From: Armatimonadota bacterium
Lineage (GTDB): Bacteria; Armatimonadota; Zipacnadia; Zipacnadales; FEN-943
Direction: 5' to 3'
Length of the DNA: 10,937 nt
Assembly (NCBI GenBank): GCA_029777735.1
Contig: JAKORR010000781.1
Coordinates: 1-10,937, forward strand
The notes below the pieces were generated by a model. The model was not told the DNA's origin and searched no databases. It saw only the letters and a list, made by a program, of their open reading frames with translations. The stretch's first letter is position 1. Every line of letters begins with the position of its first letter. Of this stretch, positions 7,321-10,937 are shown piece by piece. Made by a program: the position numbers and the translations under genes.

Positions 7321-8175
7321 TTATTCCATGTCGTCATCAGCGTCGGGGCCCAGAAGCTGCTCCAGCCCGTTGGGCTTCTTCAGCGCGTCGTAGACCTGGC
7401 GTTCCTCAGCTGGGTCAATCTGGGGTAGATCAGCCTCGGCATCCGACGCGTTCTCCATCTCCTCGTCGTCCTCGTCGTCCTCCTCCATCTTTTCCTCGGA
7501 CTCCTCGGCCTTGCGGAAGGCCTCTTCGGCTGCTTCCGTGAAGCCCGAGACCTCGAGCACAGAGCCTATCCACCAGTAGAGCTGGGCATCCAAGTCGGCT
7601 CCAAGTCCTTGCTCAAAGGCAGACACAGCTCGCAGACAGGCTAGCTGGAACTGAAGGTATTGTTCCTCTGTCAGCTTGCCCTGCCTAGGAAAAGCGCCTA
7701 AGGCCTGTTGGTAGCGAGTGTAGCCCATGACCAGGTGCAGGAGGCTGTCTGGAACGCCAGCTTCCTGAGCCGCGCTTAGATGGTGCAGAGCTTGGTCGAG
7801 CCGGCCCAGCCGCAGGCAGCACTCGGCCGCAGCCAGCGACCGCGCCGCGCGGCCCGCGGGCGAGCTCACGACGACGCGCAGCAGGTTACGCAGGTTGTGC
7901 TGCAGGGCTTGCTGATGTCCCTGGTAAAGCCGGTCGAGAGCATCGAGATGCAACTCCTCGGCGTCAGCGGCCTGCTCGACCTGGCGGTAGTAGCGCAACT
8001 CAGCCCGCATGAGCTGCCCTATCGCGGCCCCCACCGGTGAGTGGCTTTCCTGGCCCGCAATCAACTGATCAAGGGCAAGCTCGAACAGCGCACTCGACAT
8101 CCATTCCGCCGTGTCGAGCTGTTCGAGCTCGCTTAGCATGCTCAGGAGCTCTCGATCGTCGTAAGAGCTTGCCAT
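7321..8175 (-). CDS. Helical-repeat (TPR-like) protein with an acidic segment, end of the ribosomal operon
   Basis: I do not recognise this 284-aa protein by name. It is almost wholly alpha-helical in appearance. Residues 111-140 and 178-226 contain paired amphipathic helices with tetratricopeptide-like spacing (LAAAECCLRLGRLDQALHHL; YWWIGSVLEVSGFTEAAEEAF), so it is probably a TPR-like scaffold. Residues 223-249 are extremely acidic (EEKMEEDDEDDEEME), and the last residues are acidic again (DADDDME). There is no signal peptide or membrane segment, so it should be cytoplasmic. ATG 8175 has GAGGTG at 8186-8191 in front of it. It starts only 29 bp after rplL with no terminator between them, and is followed at once by the bidirectional terminator, so it is very likely the last gene of the ribosomal stalk operon. 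In many bacteria rpoB occupies this place. A role in translation or ribosome biology is only guilt by association; protein-protein interaction is the safest general guess. Confidence 0.85.
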   Translation of the reverse strand: MASSYDDRELLSMLSELEQLDTAEWMSSALFELALDQLIAGQESHSPVGAAIGQLMRAELRYYRQVEQAADAEELHLDALDRLYQGHQQALQHNLRNLLRVVVSSPAGRAARSLAAAECCLRLGRLDQALHHLSAAQEAGVPDSLLHLVMGYTRYQQALGAFPRQGKLTEEQYLQFQLACLRAVSAFEQGLGADLDAQLYWWIGSVLEVSGFTEAAEEAFRKAEESEEKMEEDDEDDEEMENASDAEADLPQIDPAEERQVYDALKKPNGLEQLLGPDADDDME

Positions 8176-8204
8176 ACGATAGGGTCACCTCACGAGGGAG
8201 CGCG

Positions 8205-8579
8205 CTACTTTACCTCTACCTTACCACCGACCTCCTCAATCTTCGCCCTGATGGCTTCTGCCTCCTCCTTGGAGACGGCTTCGGCTAAGGTGGCACCGGG
8301 CGCGGATTCGACCAATTCCTTGGCTTCCTTCAAGCCCAGGTTGGTCAGTTCGCGAACAGCCTTGATAACATGGATCTTGTTCTCGCCCACGTCGGTCAGA
8401 ACGACATCAAACTCAGTCTGCTCCTCAACCTCAGCGGCCTCGGCAGTACTGGCCCCGGCGGCCACGGCGATTGGCGCTGCGGCCGTGACGCCCCATTGCT
8501 CCTGCAGTTTGTCCTTGAGCTCCACGAGCTCGAGAACAGTCAGCTTGTTGATGGCCTCAATGATCTCGTCAACGGACAT
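8205..8579 (-). CDS. rplL: 50S ribosomal protein L7/L12
   Basis: L7/L12 is the multicopy stalk protein that recruits elongation factors and activates their GTP hydrolysis on the large subunit. The 124-aa product has the standard order: an N-terminal dimerisation helix pair (MSVDEIIEAINKLTVLELVEL), an alanine-rich hinge at about 33-52, and a C-terminal factor-binding domain starting at EFDVVL. That domain includes the conserved NLGLKEAKELVESAP and SKEEAEAIRAKIEEVG segments. The length is typical. AGGAGG stands 11 nt before ATG 8579, slightly far. It follows rplJ after 81 bp, a spacer that holds two small hairpins; a separate strong ribosome binding site fits the higher amount of L7/L12 needed relative to L10. 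Confidence 0.98.
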   Translation of the reverse strand: MSVDEIIEAINKLTVLELVELKDKLQEQWGVTAAAPIAVAAGASTAEAAEVEEQTEFDVVLTDVGENKIHVIKAVRELTNLGLKEAKELVESAPGATLAEAVSKEEAEAIRAKIEEVGGKVEVK

Positions 8580-8606
8580 TGCGGGTTTATCCTCCTAAGT
8601 ATTGAC

Positions 8607-8639
8607 ACCCCATCAGGGGTTCAGGTTTCGCTTTACCTG
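8607..8639 (-). promoter_or_regulatory. Two small hairpins in the rplJ-rplL spacer
   Basis: Two adjacent inverted repeats lie in the transcribed spacer. ACCCC-atca-GGGGT spans 8607-8620, and CAGGT/ACCTG spans 8622-8639 with an 8-nt loop. Neither is followed by a T run, so they do not look like terminators. They could affect RNA processing or stability, or the relative translation of L10 and L7/L12. Stems of 5 bp can arise by chance in GC-rich DNA. Confidence 0.4.
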
Positions 8640-8660
8640 GGCGATAGCCCTGGCGCCCGA

Positions 8661-9194
8661 CTAGGCGCCTTCCTGCTCGTGGCGCTTATCGGCCACCGCG
8701 TCCAACACATACACTAACTCCGAGACGCAGGCCTGAAGAAGGCCCACCAGATCGCGCAGGGGCCCATTGATGGCTCCCACTACACTGCCTTGGATCTCCA
8801 GCTTGCTCGGCAGTTGGGCCACGGAATCCGCGGCGGCGGCGTCAAGCACCTGTCCTTCGACGTAGCCCGCCTTCAGCCGCACTCCCTCGTGGTCCTTGGC
8901 GAACTCCCTCAGCGCTCGGGCCGGCTCGACGGGGTCCTTGAGGCAGTACAGTACCGCTGTGGGCCCTACGAGGCACGCGGACAGGCTCTCATCGAGACCC
9001 ACCTCGGCAAGGGCCTTGCCGAGCAGTGTGTTTTTGGCTACCTGTAATCGCCCGCCCGCTTCTAGGACGGCTCCCCGCAATTCGTCGATGGCCGCCACCG
9101 ACAGCCCTCTGAACTCAACCAGGTAGAAGTTTGGCGACTGCCGGAGCGCCTCGACCAGTTGCGCCACTGCGGTTATGTTCCTTTGTTTTGGCAC
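8661..9194 (-). CDS. rplJ: 50S ribosomal protein L10
   Basis: L10 anchors the L7/L12 dimers to 23S rRNA and, as the L10-L7/L12 complex, represses its own operon. The 177-aa protein has the usual N-terminal RNA-binding domain: FYLVEFRGLSVAAIDELR, then LQVAKNTLLGKAL, then GPTAVLYCLKDPVEPARALREFA. A long C-terminal helix that binds L7/L12 follows. The start is a GTG at 9194. It is preceded by AAGGAGGTGAT (9198-9208), an 11-nt match to the ribosome's anti-Shine-Dalgarno sequence with 7 nt between AGGAGG plus its TGATTGA tail and the start codon, which settles the start. The gene lies downstream of an L10-leader RNA and attenuator. It is 81 bp upstream of rplL. Confidence 0.98.
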   Translation of the reverse strand: MPKQRNITAVAQLVEALRQSPNFYLVEFRGLSVAAIDELRGAVLEAGGRLQVAKNTLLGKALAEVGLDESLSACLVGPTAVLYCLKDPVEPARALREFAKDHEGVRLKAGYVEGQVLDAAAADSVAQLPSKLEIQGSVVGAINGPLRDLVGLLQACVSELVYVLDAVADKRHEQEGA

Positions 9195-9228
9195 TCAATC
9201 ACCTCCTTCCCTCGGGTTACGTGTGCCT

Positions 9229-9267
9229 AAAAGGGAAGCGGGAGCTGCCGAAGTCGGCAGCTCCCGC
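9229..9267 (-). terminator. Attenuator hairpin upstream of rplJ
   Basis: Read on the minus strand, a perfect 13-bp stem (GCGGGAGCTGCCG pairing with CGGCAGCTCCCGC) closes a 4-nt loop ACTT and runs straight into TTCCCTTTT. This is a strong intrinsic terminator shape, although its U tract is broken by CCC. It lies between the L10-leader core and the rplJ ribosome binding site, where L10-mediated attenuation is expected. Partial readthrough must be allowed, because rplJ and rplL depend on it unless a separate promoter exists. Confidence 0.8.
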
Positions 9268-9298
9268 GATAGAGCAATCCTCGCGTAAGCCTTCTCGC

Positions 9299-9399
9299 CG
9301 ACCTCGGCGGGCTGACCCTCTCGGGGCCTGATTAAGCTCTCGCACCCGCTGTCTTCGGTCTGCCGCTCCCAGGGGAGCGGTTTCTTCTTGGGTTGACCG
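9299..9399 (-). ncRNA. Ribosomal protein L10 leader RNA (autoregulatory site)
   Basis: The 306-bp gap between rplA and rplJ contains the hallmark blocks of the bacterial L10 leader. Read on the minus strand these are GACCGAAGACAGCGGGTGC (9342-9360), GCTTAATC, and GCCCGCCGAGGTC (9300-9312). GCGGG pairs with CCCGC and GACC with GGTC, leaving an asymmetric internal loop GAAGACA opposite CGA that resembles the protein-binding kink in 23S rRNA. Upstream, CCGCTCC/GGAGCGG (9363-9380) forms a hairpin, and CGGTC (9395-9399) can pair with GACCG (9356-9360). The L10-L7/L12 complex is known to bind such leaders and lower expression of rplJ-rplL. Together with the attenuator downstream, this points to transcriptional control. 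Confidence 0.82.
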
Positions 9400-9454
9400 T
9401 GCCAGACGATCTGTTCGCTATCCCACAAGGCTGGTATCCGCTGCCACAGGCACC

Positions 9455-9489
9455 AGTCAGGCCGGAGTCACTGCGGGCCCGCCCTGACT
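9455..9489 (-). other. Inverted repeat just downstream of rplA
   Basis: AGTCAGG (9455-9461) pairs with CCTGACT (9483-9489) across a 21-nt loop that contains the perfect palindrome GCGGGCCCGC (9473-9482). A competing pairing, CCAGTC (9453-9458) with GACTGG (9493-9498), is also possible. There is no T run, so this is more likely a 5' part of the leader fold, or an RNA stability or processing element, than a terminator. Confidence 0.45.
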
Positions 9490-9500
9490 AGGGACTGGCT

Positions 9501-10208
9501 TTATGCAGCCTTGGACAAGGCGGAGAGGGCCTTGTCTACGTCAATCTTGACGCCGGGACCCATCGTCGACGTAAGTGTAATAGAACGAATATATCTACCA
9601 CTGACGCCTGCTGGCCGTGCCGCGATGATGGCGTCCAGCAAGGTGATGAGATTCTCCAGAAGCTGTTGCTCCGTAAAGGAGACGCGGCCCACGGGCGCAT
9701 GGATGACGCCACCGCGGTCGATACGGAACTCGACGCGGCCCGACTTGAGCTCGGCCACTACCTCCGCTACGTCTTGCGTAATGGTACCAGCCTTCTTGGA
9801 CGGCATGCGCGGCCCGAGCTTCTTGCCCAAGCGCCCCACGATGCGCATGAGCTGTGGCTGGGCCACCAGGATGTCGAAGTCGTCCCAACCCTGCTCGATC
9901 TCGGTGACGAGATCCTCAGCGCCCACGCGGTCAGCGCCGGCGTCCTGGGCCTGCTTGGCAGCCTCTCCCTCGGCGAATACTGCGACGCGTGGCACCTTGC
10001 CCGTGCCGTGAGGCAAGACCACGGTGCCGCGGACCTGCTGCTCGCCCTTGGCAGGATCGACGCCCAGCCTGACGTGAACCTCCACCGTCTCGTCGAATTT
10101 TGCGGTAGAGGTCTCCTTGACAAGCTGGATCGCCTCAGCCGGGGTGTATTGGACCGTACGGTCGACCTTCTCGGCTGTCTGCTTGTAACGCTTGCTGTGA
10201 CCGGCCAT
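9501..10208 (-). CDS. rplA: 50S ribosomal protein L1 (shortened conserved loop)
   Basis: L1 forms the mobile stalk near the exit site and moves deacylated tRNA out of the ribosome; in several bacteria it also represses its own mRNA. The 235-aa product is of normal length. It shows the expected N-terminus (GHSKRYKQ), FDETVEVHVRLGVDP, QQVRGTVVLPHGTGK, and the C-terminal SITLTSTMGPGVKID. It departs from the family at residues 132-141: the near-universal GPRGLMPNPK-type loop reads GPRMPSKKAG, two residues shorter. The reading frame is intact around this point, so it is a real in-frame difference, not a frameshift. The gene starts 22 bp after rplK, with GGCGGG/GGTGAG upstream of ATG 10208, and is followed by the L10-leader region. 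Confidence 0.97.
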   Translation of the reverse strand: MAGHSKRYKQTAEKVDRTVQYTPAEAIQLVKETSTAKFDETVEVHVRLGVDPAKGEQQVRGTVVLPHGTGKVPRVAVFAEGEAAKQAQDAGADRVGAEDLVTEIEQGWDDFDILVAQPQLMRIVGRLGKKLGPRMPSKKAGTITQDVAEVVAELKSGRVEFRIDRGGVIHAPVGRVSFTEQQLLENLITLLDAIIAARPAGVSGRYIRSITLTSTMGPGVKIDVDKALSALSKAA

Positions 10209-10230
10209 TGGTTCTCACCCGCCTAACCTA

Positions 10231-10656
10231 CTAACCTACGACTTCGATCCCCATGCTCTGGGCTGTGCCCTTGACAATGGCAATGGCGGACTCCAAGTCC
10301 CGGGCGTTGAGGTCAGGCAGCTTCCGCTCCGCGATGTCCCGTACCTGGGCTTCCGTAACCTGCCCGACCTTTTGCTTGTTGGGCACGCCGGAGGCCTTCT
10401 CCAGTCCTGCGGCACGCTTGAGCAGGCTCGATACCGGCGGCGTCTTGGTAATGAAAGTGAAGGACCCATCCTGGTAGACAGTGATCTCCACCGGGATAAT
10501 GTCACCGACCTGCGCCGAGGTCTTATTGTTGAAGGCCTTGCAGAACTCCATGATATTGACGCCGTGCTGGCCGAGAGCAGGGCCCACCGGCGGCGCCGGG
10601 TTGGCCTTGCCTGCCGGAACGTGAAGCTTCACGATAGCCTTGACTTTCTTCGCCAT
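10231..10656 (-). CDS. rplK: 50S ribosomal protein L11
   Basis: L11 binds the GTPase-associated region of 23S rRNA at the base of the L7/L12 stalk. It takes part in factor binding and in stringent-response sensing of uncharged tRNA. The 141-aa length is exactly typical. The N-terminal domain carries the proline-rich PAPPVGPALGQHGVNIMEFC segment, where thiostrepton-type antibiotics act in the family, followed by IIPVEITVY and FTFITKTPP. The C-terminal rRNA-binding domain includes GSGVPNK-like SGVPNKQKVGQVT and ends at MGIEVVG. ATG 10656 gives the conserved MAKKVKA start. It follows nusG after 70 bp; that spacer holds a small hairpin (GTGGA/TCCAC, 10682-10696) of unknown meaning. rplA follows 22 bp later. 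Confidence 0.98.
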   Translation of the reverse strand: MAKKVKAIVKLHVPAGKANPAPPVGPALGQHGVNIMEFCKAFNNKTSAQVGDIIPVEITVYQDGSFTFITKTPPVSSLLKRAAGLEKASGVPNKQKVGQVTEAQVRDIAERKLPDLNARDLESAIAIVKGTAQSMGIEVVG

Positions 10657-10726
10657 TGCCTACTCGCCTCGCTATGCACAGGTGGAGTTGGTCCACTGGG
10701 TACGGAAGAGAGCTGAGCGCTATACT

Positions 10727-10937
10727 CTAGAGTCTCTCGATGTGTGTGAACTCCACTTCCACAGGGGTTTCGCGGCCGAAGATGGCAACCTGGACCTTCA
10801 CCGTCTCGCGTTCGGGGTTGACGTCCACAATCTTTCCCGAGAACTCCGCAAAGGGTCCATCCGAGATTCTGACCGCCTGCCCGGGCTCCCAGACAGCCTT
10901 GGGCTTCGCTGCCTCCTCGCCAATGGTCCGCTTAATG
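10727..10937 (-). CDS. nusG: Transcription termination/antitermination factor NusG, C-terminal part
   Basis: The last 69 codons of nusG are present; the start lies beyond the right edge of the window. The visible part is the KOW domain: AVWEPGQAVRISDGPFAEF, then SGKIVDVNPERETVKVQVAIFGRETPV given here as two adjoining parts, SGKIVDVNPERETV and KVQVAIFGRETPV, then EVEFTHIERL and a TAG stop. The IFGR-TPVEVEF ending is characteristic of bacterial NusG. NusG binds RNA polymerase with its N-terminal domain, while the KOW domain contacts Rho or ribosomal protein S10, coupling transcription to termination or translation. Its place immediately upstream of rplK is the classic bacterial arrangement, and the two are probably co-transcribed. 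Confidence 0.96.
   Translation of the reverse strand, partial: IKRTIGEEAAKPKAVWEPGQAVRISDGPFAEFSGKIVDVNPERETVKVQVAIFGRETPVEVEFTHIERL

Noticed and set aside
9195..9428. A 77-aa open frame on the minus strand between rplA and rplJ (MWDSEQIVWHGQPKKK...)
   Set aside because: It lies exactly over the L10-leader core and the attenuator hairpin, its sequence follows RNA structure rather than protein constraints, and it has no convincing ribosome binding site.
9666..10226. A 186-aa plus-strand open frame opposite rplA
   Set aside because: It overlaps a complete, recognisable L1 gene on the other strand.

Overview
The window comes from a bacterial chromosome that is visibly GC-rich (not computed). 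A large part of the core ribosomal stalk operon lies on the minus strand of the right half: nusG, rplK, rplA, rplJ and rplL. The lineage cannot be fixed from sequence alone. The split of rplL from rpoB, the large secreted alpha-2-macroglobulin with a pseudopilin-like insert, and a C45 acyltransferase-like enzyme would fit an uncultured phylum such as Armatimonadota or a relative, but this is a weak inference.

Left part (1-2424). Positions 1-259 hold no convincing gene. Two minus-strand genes follow in transcription order: a zinc-dependent medium-chain dehydrogenase (1402-2424), then a C45-family autoproteolytic amidohydrolase/acyltransferase-like protein (260-1324). They are 77 bp apart and probably co-transcribed.

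Middle (2425-7320). A 122-bp divergent spacer separates the dehydrogenase from a plus-strand gene for a 1568-residue secreted alpha-2-macroglobulin. This protein keeps a complete thioester motif. Between its N-terminal macroglobulin domains and its A2M/thioester half, next to the presumed bait region, it carries about 100 residues resembling the globular domain of the type II secretion pseudopilin GspG. A 12-bp perfect hairpin lies between the convergent gene ends and probably ends transcription from both sides.

Right part (7321-10937, minus strand). Transcription runs nusG (5' end cut off by the window), rplK, rplA, an L10-leader autoregulatory RNA with an attenuator hairpin, rplJ, rplL, and then a 284-residue helical-repeat protein with a very acidic segment. 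The last gene sits where rpoB often lies. L11, L10 and L7/L12 look standard. L1 lacks two residues in its most conserved loop.

The most unusual items are the pseudopilin-like insert in the macroglobulin, the acidic helical-repeat gene ending the ribosomal operon, and the shortened L1 loop.
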